A DNA stretch of 22,207 nt from Ophiothrix spiculata. Its lineage: Eukaryota; Echinodermata; Ophiuroidea; Amphilepidida; Ophiotrichidae. This document shows positions 1-8,670 of this stretch, piece by piece. Position 1 is the stretch's first letter; the number at the start of each line of letters is the position of its first letter. The notes under the pieces were generated by a model, which was not told the origin of the DNA, made no database searches, and was given only the letters and a program-made list of their open reading frames with translations. The stretch lies in the NCBI GenBank assembly GCA_000969725.1, contig JXSR01S011581.1. One strand, given 5' to 3'. Made by a program: the position numbers and the translations under genes.

Positions 1-285
1 GTTTAGAAAAATGCATGCAAAAAAATCAATTTCGTATGACACTTTCTAAAAGTAACAGACAGTCGACAGGCTCAAAACCCATCCAATCGGAATAATTTTT
101 TTCTCCTTTTAGCCGTTTTCGCATAGGTGTATTTGTACGTTTTGATATTTCTATATATATTTCTAAGCCCTATTAGAGCATTTCCATAAGTTTTAAATTT
201 TAAGTGAAATCTAGGCTAGTCCCTAAGTTGGGGTGTTTTTACAAACGCATAAAAGGAAAGGGTAAGCAGAAGCAATCGAACTTAC
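1..285. other. Start of the intron after MASP-like exon 6; no feature seen
   Basis: AT-rich sequence beyond the exon 6 donor. I see no CCP-type exon (paired Cys, Trp before the last Cys) on the minus strand in these 285 bases, so the next exon is outside the window. Confidence 0.6.
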
Positions 286-442
286 GAACTGCTCGATATG
301 ATGCCTTGAATCCCTTCAGTCCCAGCTCTTTGTCTGAATGGAATCTTATACGGACCTCTGTTCCAGATGTAGTAATAGCCTGTGGCCAATCAGCAGCTTC
401 CGTTCCACAGTAAGGACCATAGCTCTGCCCATCAGCTTCTAT
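286..442 (-). CDS. MASP-like gene, coding exon 6 (second half of CUB2)
   Basis: Acceptor TTCAATGGTAG|ATA (phase 0) and donor GTTC|GTAAGT (phase 1) frame 157 bases. They encode IEADGQSYGPYCGTEAAD, then EVRIRFHSDKE and KGFKASYRAV. GPYCG closes the second CUB disulfide with CPYD, and FHSD supplies the calcium-ligand aspartate. The phase-1 end is right for entry into a CCP module, which should lie left of the window. A plus-strand open frame overlapping these bases is antisense to this exon and is not a gene. Confidence 0.9.
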
Positions 443-3400
443 CTACCATTGAATATAATCACAATATATTGAGCATGCGGCACGTTTGTGTCGTTCTTGA
501 TTATATTCATAATGTTTTCCTAATCATATAAAGTTTGACAGGAAAATATATAAAACTAAATACGCTTAGAACCATCAAAAATCCAAGTAATAGTACCCTT
601 TATTATATTGTAGATACTAACAAAGAGTATTTTATATTCATAAAAGTAAATTCGTATTGGTATAATAAATTATGGTGTTTTTAGCACACAATTGTCAAAC
701 AAGATCATCCATCTTTCAACAAATCTCGCCGATGAATCACTAATAATCTTATTTTGATGAAATCATTTATACTATCATAGATGATTGAAATATTACTTAA
801 ATTCTGTAATACTTTTTCTGAATTCTTAGGAATTTTTATATCTCTTTATCTATAGGCTTATCGTTGCTTAGAGAGTTACAAATACTTTCGCGGTTTACGA
901 CTATTTAAAATCCAAGGATCCCAACATCAGAATGATCAAGCAAGATCAAGTGGAAAAATTGGCCAAGTGATCCAGGATATCATCAAGACAGTGTTAGAAA
1001 CTATATTTATTTTGGTGAACAAGAACCTAATTTAAATAAAGACCAAGGGCTGAACTTTGTTCCCGTTCGGATCCAACTATCAAGAACTTAAAAGATTTTT
1101 CACGTGCTCAAAGGTCACGTGATTTTTTTTTTTGGGGGGGGGGGGTCCCGGATGTTTGCATCGTTTTCGGTGGATAAATCATCAATGGCAGTTTCATTCA
1201 AGTAGCTGAAGACGATAGACGGGGTATGGTTTTAGCAGACGACGGTGGCCGCGTAATAAATTGCCTGTTTACCGGACTGTTTACTCAGATTTAATGCGTA
1301 GTCATCCGTGGTATCACCCGTATATTTCAATGCGTAAATAAAAAGAAAAGTAGTTCTTAATAATAATCAGAATATCTTTTTAGTTTTCTGGGGTCGATGT
1401 CCCGACCCCAACGGTTTTGAAATTTGCATATGTTTATACACTTAATAAGGGCATAAAATGAAATGAGTGTTAGTTAAAATCCAAGTTTTTTGAATGGGAG
1501 TTTAAAAATCTGCTGACGTCACGTCCTACCCCCACCCCTGGTTTTTAGTGACGTTAAAGTTCAATCCTCCTTCTAATGATTACTACCATCATGTATGAGA
1601 GGATTTTCTGACAAGAGTATTATTGTATTCAACTTACCATCAGATGATCGTACGGACATCCTCCATCCGGGTGATCTTCTACCTCAAAGTCATTAAACGT
1701 TAGCTCAATGACGTAGCCTTCTGTAACACTGATTGTCCAATTACAGTCACTGTACCCGGGGTATGAAGCTGGGTATTCGGGTGTCGTGATGACGTCAGTT
1801 AATTTGCTTAAAACGTTATTGCTGCACTGGGCTTAAGACACAAAAGACACACAAAATTATAAAAACATGACGTTGCAGTCAATCTAATACGATTTTGAGC
1901 GGACAACCAAGACTTTAACATCACTGAGATCAACATATTTGTCCTTATGTACCTACCAACGCATGATTTTCCATCTTCATGTAGCGTGTAATGCCCTCTG
2001 CAAGAACAATATGATCCCCCAATGTAATTGTGGCAATAGTGGACGCAGCCGCCATTTTCACTTTCACATTCATTGATGTCTGTCAAGAAATAATAATTAA
2101 ATTAAAAGAAACATCGGTAAAATGTTTTTGGTTTTATGCCCTACCGACAATTTCTATTTCGTTTAATAAAGCAAAAGTCTATTGAATTGTCTTAGTTACT
2201 TAACAAATACCGTAACTTTCGGAATATAAAACACGGCTTATACGTCGACAAAAGCCGTTACGGCTTATGCGCCGTGCGGCTTGTATTCTGGGCGGCTTAT
2301 ATTACATACATTACGGTATGTCTGGTCACACTGACGAGGTAATGATAAAGCTCAGGTTACACAGGTGATACATTGGTGACAGAGTGGTCATGAAATTGTA
2401 TTTCAGAGTATTGTGTTCTTTGTACGTGTTTTGATCACATCATCAGTGCCGTACTTTTCTGCATTTTAGTAATGTGGAGCAGGGGATATCCAGAAACCTC
2501 ATCATGTTAAATTCATTTTCATGATTATAGTACACCCAACGGTGTGTCTGTGCCAACAATGAACTGTTTTAAACGTTATCACCTTCTGCAATGAAAATCG
2601 CTCTGAATCCTGTGTATCGGTGCAAGTCAGAATGGTCGGTATAGAAAGCCACTGTCATGTTATTTCCTGATGATGTAAAACCAGCAGATGGCGGCGCATG
2701 TTCATTCCCAGCTCTTGCGTCCCCACAGAATGCTTCCGTTTCTTCTCCATTTTCAAATATCTGAAAATTCGATATAACACTTTTAAATGCTTGATAATAA
2801 AATAAAAATAGTAGTGAAGGTAATATCGCAAGAAATAACTACAAGAAGTTTTATTTCCTTGTTTCTTCTCAAGTACATTTCCACAAACACACACTGGTTA
2901 TCACTTTTTTTTTAGTCGTTCAGCCGAGAACCACACTATACTACTAAATGATGATGAACTGTCAAATTACATGTACACTCTAAATGCGAAAGAGTGAAAA
3001 ATCACTCGAAATTTTGAGTGAATTTGTTTTAACTCTAATCGAGTGCGTTTTAGCTCTTTAAGGTAATTCACTCTTGTACCAGAGTGATGTTCACTCGCAT
3101 GAGAGTGGCTCGAAAACACCGCTCTTTTACGGAGTGGAGTTCTAGCCAATCAGGAACGCGGATACTCGCGCTGTTGTAACTACGAAAATCGTCAGTGCTC
3201 ACTGTTCAACATGGCGGTGGTTGAGTTGGAGACTGTGGAGGAGTCACAGACAAAGGAATTTCAGAGGAAATTGTGCAACTATTTATCGGTGAGTAGATGC
3301 CAGACAATAAATACCCAACAGTGACGCCAATCATGCAAAAACTGGATCGATGGAACTTGTCGGTGTATGATATGATATCAATCAATCAATCAATCAATCA

Positions 3401-6400
3401 ATGATACAAGTACTTGCATAACATGCCTACCCCATGAAGGAGTCTATTCGTACAGGGGACCCACGGCTTTACGTGACTGTCCGATATGGTATTTATTAGG
3501 CGCTTTTCCAAGAGAGATCAAGGCGCCTTACATATTAAAAACATATTATATAAGATACAGTTAAAAATACATTCAAATTAGACAATTTCTAATAAAAATA
3601 CAAGCTACTGCATAAGCAGGGAAAAGTACGACCATCGGTGGACACCGACAGCCTACCCCAAAGGTGGAGAACCTCAGGAGCTAACACAAAATATCCTAAG
3701 TTAAAAACAAACAAGTGATACAAGAATACAATTTAATCATGCTGATAGCAAATAATCAAGGAAACTACTTTGGGAAAAGATGTGTTTTTAACATTTTTTT
3801 AAAAGATTTAACAGATGATGTTTCGCGTATAGAACGCGGGAGTTCATTCCACAGCCTTGGACCTATATAAGAAAATGCCGAGTCGGCAGAAGTGCGCCTA
3901 TTAAATGGTACAACAAGGCGGGTTTTGTCACTGGAAGATCTCAAACCGCTCCTAGAGCAATCATATGGTGACAAAATCTCAGACAAATATGTTGGGCCTA
4001 AATGGTAAACGCAGTTGTACACATGAAGCAAGATCTTGAAGTTCACTCTCTGTTGGACAGGCAACCAATGGAGCTCGCGCAAAAGTGGAGCAGTGCTCGT
4101 ACGACGATTGACACCAAACACGAGACGTGCCGCGCGATTTTGGAGCTTTTGAAGCCGGAGAATAGTTGAACTAGATGCACCACCTAAAAGAGAGTTGCCA
4201 TAATCCAACCTGGAGAGAACCAAAGATCTCACTGCATGTGCACACGTTTCCTTGTCGATAAATTTACGAATACGCCCAATGTTTCGCAAATGAAAGTTAA
4301 CAGTGCGGCAGATTGAGCTAACCTGCAGATCCATCTTCAAATGGGTATCAAAAATAATCCCAAGGTTCTTAATGGAACTAGACGGGTCAATCACTGATTC
4401 ACCTATCCTCAAACTAATATCAGAAACAAGGTCAGATTGACGAGGTGATGAGATACGGAAAAACTCCGTCTTAGAGTCATTCAGCTTGAGTTTGTTTTTC
4501 AACATCCAATCTCTCACCTCGGCAATACAACACTTCAACCTGTGCTGTGCATGCTCATAAGCACCGTGGACTTTAGGATCATAACTGACATACAATTGGG
4601 TATCGTCTGCATAAACGTGATAAGAGATATTAAAACGACGCATAATAGCAGTGACAGGCTTAGAATACAGTGTGAAGATCGGCGGACCAGCAACTGATCC
4701 CTGGGGAACACCATACTGAAGTGGGTGGCTGGATGAATAATTGCCAAAAATACTTACTCTACTAGTGCGGTTAGAAATATACGAATAAAACCAATCTAAG
4801 GCACAGCCCTCGATACCATAATCTTTATAGAGCCTCTTTGCCAGTATTTCATGATCAATGGTATCGAAGGCTGCGGACATGTCTAGTAAAACAAGCAAAA
4901 CAGCCCTTCCTTGACCTAGTTCATTAACAATGTCGTTTTTGACCCGTAGAAGAGCTGTTTCAGTACTATGGGCAGCTTTGTATGCGGACTGAAATTCATC
5001 AGTGAGATTGTTTGAAACTAGATGCCCATTAAGTCTTGAAACAGCAGGGTATTCAAGAATCTTTCCTAGAGTTGGAAGGTTCGACACAGGGCGATAATTC
5101 TTAAGAACGTTCTGATCAAGAGACGTTTTCTTAATGAGAGGAGTGGTAATAGCCTCGCGCAGAGCTGATGGGAACCTTCCAACTCGGAAAGAATTGTTGA
5201 TCAAAGAAGTAATAAAAGGAACTAAAAGCTAAAGGTGTAAGCTTACTTAATACATTGGCAAATGTATTAAGTAAGCTTACACCGACAAGTTTATTGTCTA
5301 GCATCTACTCACCGATAAATATTTACACAATAAAACGACTAGATCATTGAGTGAACTTTCATTCTTTTGAAGATTTATTCTTATCCCTCCCAGATCATTT
5401 AGAGTGAACTATTCATAATAATCATGATAATAAACGGTTCACTCTTTCCTAGAGTGAATTACTATCACTCTTTCTTGAGAGTGAACTTCACTCTAAAAGA
5501 TTGGTCACTCATATGGCTCTTTCTAAGAGTGAAATTTCACTCTTTTAGAGTGGTTTTTCACTCTTTCACAATAAGAGTGTAGGGCTTTCCAGTAGTAGTT
5601 ATCATTATTATTTTTATCACTGCGCTTCGTTTTACAGTCATCTTTCTTTTTGCCAGTAGGACATATATTTACAGCAGGTTTTTACTGTAAATTATAACTG
5701 AAGTTGCAATTTGATGTTACAAAAAAAGCCGCCAGTACTACAAACAGTTCTCGACTGTTTATGAATCAAAGCTGTAAGATATCAGTAAAGAGTACAGTTG
5801 AGGTATCCTCATTTGAAGCATCTCAGCAGAGAAGTTGAAAATAATTAAAGAATATCCGTCTTATACTTTCAAGCTAATTTCAAATCACAACCACAATATA
5901 TCAAAGCCAGTAAAACAAGGAAGCACCATTGAAATTGTCCATATTATTATTGCAAATAAATATAGTCATTATGTCTTCACTCCCTTAAGGAAGAGTAAAA
6001 TATTCCCTGTAACTTCTCTTAAGGATAAATGACATGGACTGCTCAACAAAATGAGAATCGGAATTTGTTTCTAACAATGTAAAGATAAATGGTTTCCACT
6101 GCCTGTGGTGACGCGAAACATGACGGTGCGAGTTAGCAATGCATTACCCATTACGCTATAATTAATTTTATGACAAATATTATATGTGATGACTGATACC
6201 GAACGGGGGACTTTGCGACAGAACACTTTTCGAGAAACTGGTAAAAATAGGCAGCAAAAAATAAAAAATAAGAAGAATTTCCAGCAAACTTTCTGCTGTA
6301 AAATGTGATTGCTTTGACCAATTTCAACAAGTAAGGTGTCATTTCAAAGCTTAGAGAATATCATGTCAGATGAAATGATAAAATCAAAATTGATATCATC

Positions 6401-8670
6401 TGCTAAGTCCCCTCTTTCGGGGTGAGCCATCACATATGATTTCAATGATACAATTTTCAAGCTTTATCCTAGCTCTTACCGTTACGGCATCTGATTCACA
6501 CTCCCAGGAATCCTCGAGATCAAAATCAAGAAACTTCAACCTGATTCGTCGTCCAGTAGGAACCGTTATATTCCATAAGATCTCTGTGTTTACTTCGTAC
6601 TGATTAGGGAAATTAGGTGACGTCAACATTCCATAATTACCAGTCAACTCGAATGATTCTTGTGTCGAAGAAACCAAAGAAATAGCGTACATGAAAAAGG
6701 CAAGAAACCTGTTTGTTGACACAAAACGAAAAGTGTTATCTTTTTGCTGGTCCTACGTTCTAGAAAAGGTTTCAAAAATATAATCAAAAAAATATAGCGT
6801 ACATCATCTAGGTTTGTTAAACAGAGCACGATAATTTCACGTGTGTATAATTTAGTCCATGACTTTCAAGTTGATCAAATTAAGACTCAAAGGCCTTCTT
6901 TGAATCATTTTGATGTCTTGCTATCAGTGGCGGCGGAAGGTAAAAATTTTAGGGGGGACAGCTTTTTTTGAGCAAAAATGGTCGGAGGAAAATTAAGATT
7001 TTTTTGTAATGTGCGCGTAGCGCGCGCAAAAAATCTGTCAAATCAGCTAATTTCAGCTAAAAATTATATTAAAAATCTTGAAATTTGCGCAAAAGTGGCC
7101 AATTTTTACTAAAAATTAGTAAAATATTTGAAAATTCGCGCGAAGCGCGCAAATTGTTTTGATTTTTAACGTTTATATTATCAAAATAAAGAGGAAAATT
7201 TAAATTTCATTTCCTTTTCTTTCTTTCTTCTTTATGTTTTGAGGGGCCCCTCGTGAAATTTAGGGGGGGGGGGGGGGGCTCGGGTCCGCCGCCTATGCTT
7301 GCTATGTACTGAGTGCTTACTTCGTCACAAGGCACACAGGTTCAACACAAGTTGATCGACATGATAGATGATAAGGAGAACCCACCGATATCATATCATT
7401 TTATTTTATTTTATTTTGCCAGTAAAAACACACATATAGAAATATTGCACAATATCATAACAAAGTATAAAAATAAGAAATATAAAATTAAGGCAGGAAT
7501 GTCATAAAAATCATCCCAGGTTGGAGAAAGTAGTAAGAATGCATCCCAATAAACCAGGAACAAAGCACAGACAAGAGAACCCCTGGCAGGGATAGCCAGA
7601 TGGTGACAAAAATCACTTTCTAAGTGGCTAAACCTAAAAGGCTCCCATAGGGACACAGACGAGCAACACAACTGAACAGGGCAAGGGATGCATACCTCCT
7701 AACTTCTCAAACATGGGAGGCTAAAAAAAAATAAGCACAACTTAAAAAAGGAAAAAAAAATATGCCAAAGAAAACTATTTTGAAATTCAGCTAATTGCTC
7801 TAAAATGTTCTTTAAGATTTACAAGGAACTTAGACATACTAAACCAGAACTGGTCTTTGAGAGCTGGTGGAAGTTGATCAAAATAGACTGGGAAACGAAT
7901 GAAAACTGTGCATTTAAAACTATCAGTTTTGGCATAAGAATGAGTAAACCGATGCAGCTGGCGACTTCACCGCCAACTATGACAAAGGAAGCATGGCCGA
8001 GCAATTTAAGAGGTTGTTGGTGCGAAAACGGGGGTTGGCATTGTCTTCTTGTTTTCTTGTTCAAGAAACTTGAATCTAATTGCACCGTGGTTCGGAAGTC
8101 ACTTTAAGCCGTTGGTCCACCTTCGCGTTTGAGTCAAAATCGGGGTGTTGCGACTCTATGTATCTAATTTAGACCCAGATCCAGACATATCCTGCGATTA
8201 ACAAGAACGTGATCCTCTTTCAATTTAACTGGCTTTCGTTGATCAAATCAACTAGCAGTTGACCAGAAACCCTGATACGAGAATGCTATATCTAAACATA
8301 TATTTGTCATTACCCTGGTATGACTTAATTTCCATGTGAACCGTGTATAGTTTGTGATTGGTATCACAATTATGAGAGATGCCTCCGATAAAATCAAAAC
8401 AAGTCATTTAGACGCAAAATACATAAAGTACATTTTTCAAACAAGCATATAAACAAAAGAGGTTCAACAAAACACAAAGGAATGAAATATAATCAAGGCA
8501 AAATGCGAGTGGTAATATTTCACTATCATACTTTAACTCTTTTTTTAAAATCTCAGTTGGCAAATCATTCATTACACTTTCAGAGATAGTTTACTGATAA
8601 TCAGTTGACAATTATTACCTTCACAATGTTGGAAAAGGAAACTATTGACTTACCCTAGCCTCGACGCCAT
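286..8670 (-). CDS. MASP: MASP/C1r/C1s-like complement serine protease, N-terminal part (6 exons, continues past left edge)
   Basis: Secreted modular protease of the MASP/C1r/C1s family, which binds collectin or ficolin complexes and starts the complement lectin or classical cascade (family knowledge). Six exons join in phase (8670-8654, 6708-6480, 2760-2583, 2079-1957, 1831-1638, 442-286) into 299 codons plus one base. Visible order: signal peptide (1 to about 22), CUB1 (about 23-141), calcium-binding EGF (about 142-182), CUB2 (about 183-299). That is the MASP N-terminus, with each CUB split by one phase-0 intron and the EGF flanked by phase-1 introns, as in vertebrate MASP genes. CUB2 carries the telling EDHP...CPYD stretch. 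The CCP modules and protease domain are not in the window, so catalytic competence and MASP versus C1r/C1s identity cannot be judged. BMP1/tolloid proteins were considered, but they place a protease before the first CUB. Confidence 0.9.
443..1637. other. MASP-like intron between exons 5 and 6; short hairpins and a poly(T)/poly(G) tract
   Basis: No coding exon seen. There is an 11-base inverted pair GAATATAATCA/TGATTATATTC at 451-461 and 498-508, a run of 11 T followed by 12 G at 1123-1145, and a small hairpin TGGGGTCG/CGACCCCA at 1389-1396 and 1403-1410. Two CACGTG E-box-like hexamers lie near 1100-1120, just before the T/G run. Regulatory use is not shown. Confidence 0.5.
1638..1831 (-). CDS. 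MASP-like gene, coding exon 5 (first half of CUB2)
   Basis: The acceptor must be TGTGTCTTAAG|CC. It is the only nearby AG that keeps phase 1 open, since the two CAG alternatives a few bases on run into stops. Donor ATG|GTAAGT ends the exon in phase 0. The product reads VAQCSNNVL, TTPEYPASYPGYSDCNWTI, YVIELTFNDFEVEDHPDGG and CPYDHLM. Here the first CUB disulfide pair is present (QCS...SDC). EVEDHP...CPYD is the most diagnostic stretch of the gene for the MASP/C1r/C1s family. There is an NWT glycosylation sequon. Confidence 0.92.
1957..2079 (-). CDS. MASP-like gene, coding exon 4 (calcium-binding EGF module)
   Basis: Acceptor TTTCTTGACAG|AC and donor GTTG|GTAGGT frame 123 bases, phase 1 in and phase 1 out, the standard arrangement for a shuffled EGF module. 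It encodes DINECESENGGC, then VHYCHNYIGGSYCSC and HYTLHEDGKSCV. All six cysteines are present, and DINEC plus CHNYIGG is the calcium-binding EGF signature seen in MASPs. The Asn of CHN is at the usual beta-hydroxylation position, but a serine replaces the aromatic residue that the hydroxylation consensus expects. Confidence 0.93.
2208..2318. mobile_element. Short TACCGTAA-ended repeat (MITE-like) in MASP-like intron
   Basis: About 111 bp bounded by TACCGTAA and TTACGGTA, filled with degenerate repeats of GGCTTATA/GCCG type (CGGAATATAA, ACGGCTTATAC, CGGCTTATG, GGCGGCTTATATT). This style of short TIR element with AATATAAGCCG-like units is common in animal genomes. I see no clear target duplication. 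Confidence 0.5.
2583..2760 (-). CDS. MASP-like gene, coding exon 3 (second half of CUB1)
   Basis: Acceptor AATTTTCAG|ATA (phase 0) and donor GAAG|GTGATAA (phase 1) frame 59 codons. They read IFENGEETEAFCGDARAG..., then NNMTVAFYTDHSD and YTGFRAIFIAE. AFCG pairs with the WEC cysteine of the previous exon, and the FYTDHSD aspartate is the third expected calcium ligand. The intron between exons 2 and 3 is about 3.7 kb and contains the foldback element, the LINE and one MITE. The donor GTGATA is weaker than the gene's other donors. Confidence 0.9.
3145..3287 (+). other. Promoter-like and first-exon-like segment inside the foldback left arm
   Basis: A CCAAT-type box (AGCCAATCAGG) sits in a short CpG-richer stretch about 65 bases before an ATG in good context (CAACATGGCGG at about 3210). 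The frame runs 26 codons, M-A-V-V-E-L-E-T-V-E-E-S and on, to a strong donor TCG|GTGAGT at 3287/3288. The donor and the bases around it are also present in the right arm, but the ATG is not. This may be the relic of a transposase promoter and first exon or a captured host exon. I do not recognise the peptide. Confidence 0.4.
3368..5233 (-). mobile_element. 5'-truncated L2/CR1-type LINE inserted in the foldback element
   Basis: About 1,866 bp in minus orientation, flanked by direct repeats GGTGTA at 3362-3367 and 5234-5239 (target duplication). From its 5' end it contains a reverse transcriptase reading frame cut at the start, a stop at 3765, and about 400 bp of 3' UTR. The UTR holds a conserved-looking GGCGCC...GCGCC hairpin (3499-3530). 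The element ends in (TTGA)n tetranucleotides (3378-3402), a 3' end style of L2/CR1/Rex-group elements rather than poly(A). Truncation at the 5' end is normal for target-primed insertion. The long intact frame and short clear duplication suggest a fairly young insertion. Confidence 0.85.
3765..5228 (-). pseudogene. LINE reverse transcriptase (ORF2 C-terminal half), 5' truncated
   Basis: An open frame of about 488 codons without an own start, since the insertion edge cuts into it. It holds the palm and thumb of a non-LTR reverse transcriptase. Motifs in order: NYRPVSNLPTLGKILE (fingers), DEFQSAYKAAHSTETALL, motif A DMSAAFDTIDHE, motif B GVPQGSVAGPP, catalytic YADDTQLY, LNDSKTEFF, and a C-terminal RELHWLPVQQRVNFKI block typical of CR1/L2 elements. 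The usual SVLGPLLF after motif B is here SVAGPPIF, which may lower activity. The endonuclease domain and ORF1 are missing. There is no internal stop or frameshift. Confidence 0.9.
5234..5283. repeat. Perfect 23-bp inverted repeat with GGCA loop, centre of the foldback element
   Basis: Arms 5234-5256 and 5261-5283 are exact reverse complements (GGTGTAAGCTTACTTAATAC... and its complement) around GGCA. The outer bases of the left arm are the LINE target site, so this hairpin is the meeting point of the two foldback arms and tells where the LINE broke the left one. Confidence 0.9.
6183..6436. mobile_element. MITE with TATGTGATG TIRs (TA-flanked family), copy 1
   Basis: About 254 bp beginning TATGTGATGACT and ending AGCCATCACATA, aligning along its whole length with the better preserved copy at 11710-11952. 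Shared internal blocks include AATTTCAACAAGTA, GGTGTCATTT and ATCAAAATTGATATCATC. The ends have mutated (about 18 of 24 TIR bases still pair), so the TA duplication is only clear on the left. It sits about 45 bases from the exon 2 donor of the MASP-like gene, inside the intron. Confidence 0.8.
6480..6708 (-). CDS. MASP-like gene, coding exon 2 (signal peptide core and first half of CUB1)
   Basis: The acceptor CAACAAACAG|G and donor ACG|GTAAGA frame 229 bases. The translation finishes the signal peptide and starts CUB1: FELTGNYG, then TSPNFPNQYE, WNITVP, RIRLKFLDFDLED and WECESDAVT. There are no cysteines before WEC, which matches the known lack of the first CUB disulfide in CUB1 of C1r/C1s/MASP. 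The DLED Glu and the SDAV Asp fall at two of the three calcium-ligand positions of this CUB type. The usual YDYV is replaced by SDAV. One N-glycosylation sequon (NIT) is present. The exon ends in phase 0. Confidence 0.9.
6925..7297. mobile_element. hAT-type MITE with 8-bp target duplication CTTGCTAT
   Basis: Direct repeats CTTGCTAT at 6917-6924 and 7298-7305 flank a 373-bp element. It begins CAGTGGCGGCGGA and its other end, read inverted, is CATAGGCGGCGGA. An 8-bp duplication and a CAGTGGCGG terminus are hAT hallmarks. The interior has two GCGCG(T/A)AGCGCGC palindromes (7013-7027, 7136-7150) within AT-rich AAAATT(A)GT-like repeats, and a run of 16 G near the right end (7263-7278). No coding content. 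It lies in the first intron of the MASP-like gene. Confidence 0.85.
7399..7966 (-). pseudogene. Decayed LINE 3' end: reverse transcriptase C-terminus and AAAAT tail
   Basis: On the minus strand, 7966-7787 reads SRQLHRFTHSYAKTDSF, then CTVFIRFPVYFDQLPP and LVNLKEHFRAIS and a stop. This resembles the last 50-60 residues of non-LTR ORF2 proteins (the region R..F.R....WN.LP....), with the usual Trp-Asn lost. Further upstream in this frame there are stops. Downstream come about 370 bases of T-rich 3' UTR and a tail of three ATTTT units on the plus strand (7399-7417). Open frames on the same strand here (7411-7671, 7819-8085) are by-products. Family not assignable. Confidence 0.45.
8654..8670 (-). 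CDS. MASP-like gene, coding exon 1 (start codon and first residues of signal peptide)
   Basis: The start codon at 8670-8668 sits in a good Kozak context (AAAGATGG). It encodes M-A-S-R-L plus two bases of a Gly codon, followed by a donor read as GG|GTAAGT. This phase-2 end fits exactly the phase-2 acceptor of the next exon at 6708. The join gives a classic signal peptide (MASRLGFLAFFMYAISLV...), which the next exon alone does not have because its first in-frame ATG is too late. The 5' UTR lies above 8670, but its start cannot be placed. An out-of-frame ATG lies just upstream at 8680-8678. Inferred from phase, splice site and signal-peptide logic; not proven by transcript. Confidence 0.75.

Larger units (their letters stand above)
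2976..5579. mobile_element. Foldback DNA transposon with CACTC/GAGTG-rich arms, split by a LINE
   Basis: The left arm (2976-3367) and right arm (5239-5579) are inverted copies. Both begin CACTCT...GAAAGAGTGAAAAA from the outside and are filled with irregular ACTCT/AGAGT units. Both carry ATTTATCGGTGAGTAGATGC further in and reach CTTGTCGGTGTA near the centre. A TA dinucleotide flanks each end (2974-2975, 5580-5581), a possible target duplication. Without the LINE (3368-5233) and one copy of its 6-bp duplication, the element is about 730 bp and almost wholly palindromic. The arms are not identical: the left has about 43 extra bases near 3310-3355 and a CCAAT-plus-ATG segment that the right arm lacks or has lost. 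No transposase is visible, so it is non-autonomous. Confidence 0.8.

Noticed and set aside
204..413. Plus-strand open frame of 69 codons
   Set aside because: It is antisense to MASP-like exon 6, which has matching CUB motifs and splice sites.
2655..3149. Minus-strand open frames of 79 and 60 codons
   Set aside because: The first is exon 3 read in the wrong frame plus intron. The second is the CACTC-rich foldback arm. Neither has a domain.
6644..6829. Met start for MASP-like exon 2 within the exon itself
   Set aside because: The upstream in-frame codon at 6722 is GTG, and the first ATG gives too short a signal peptide. A phase-matched first exon exists at 8654-8670.
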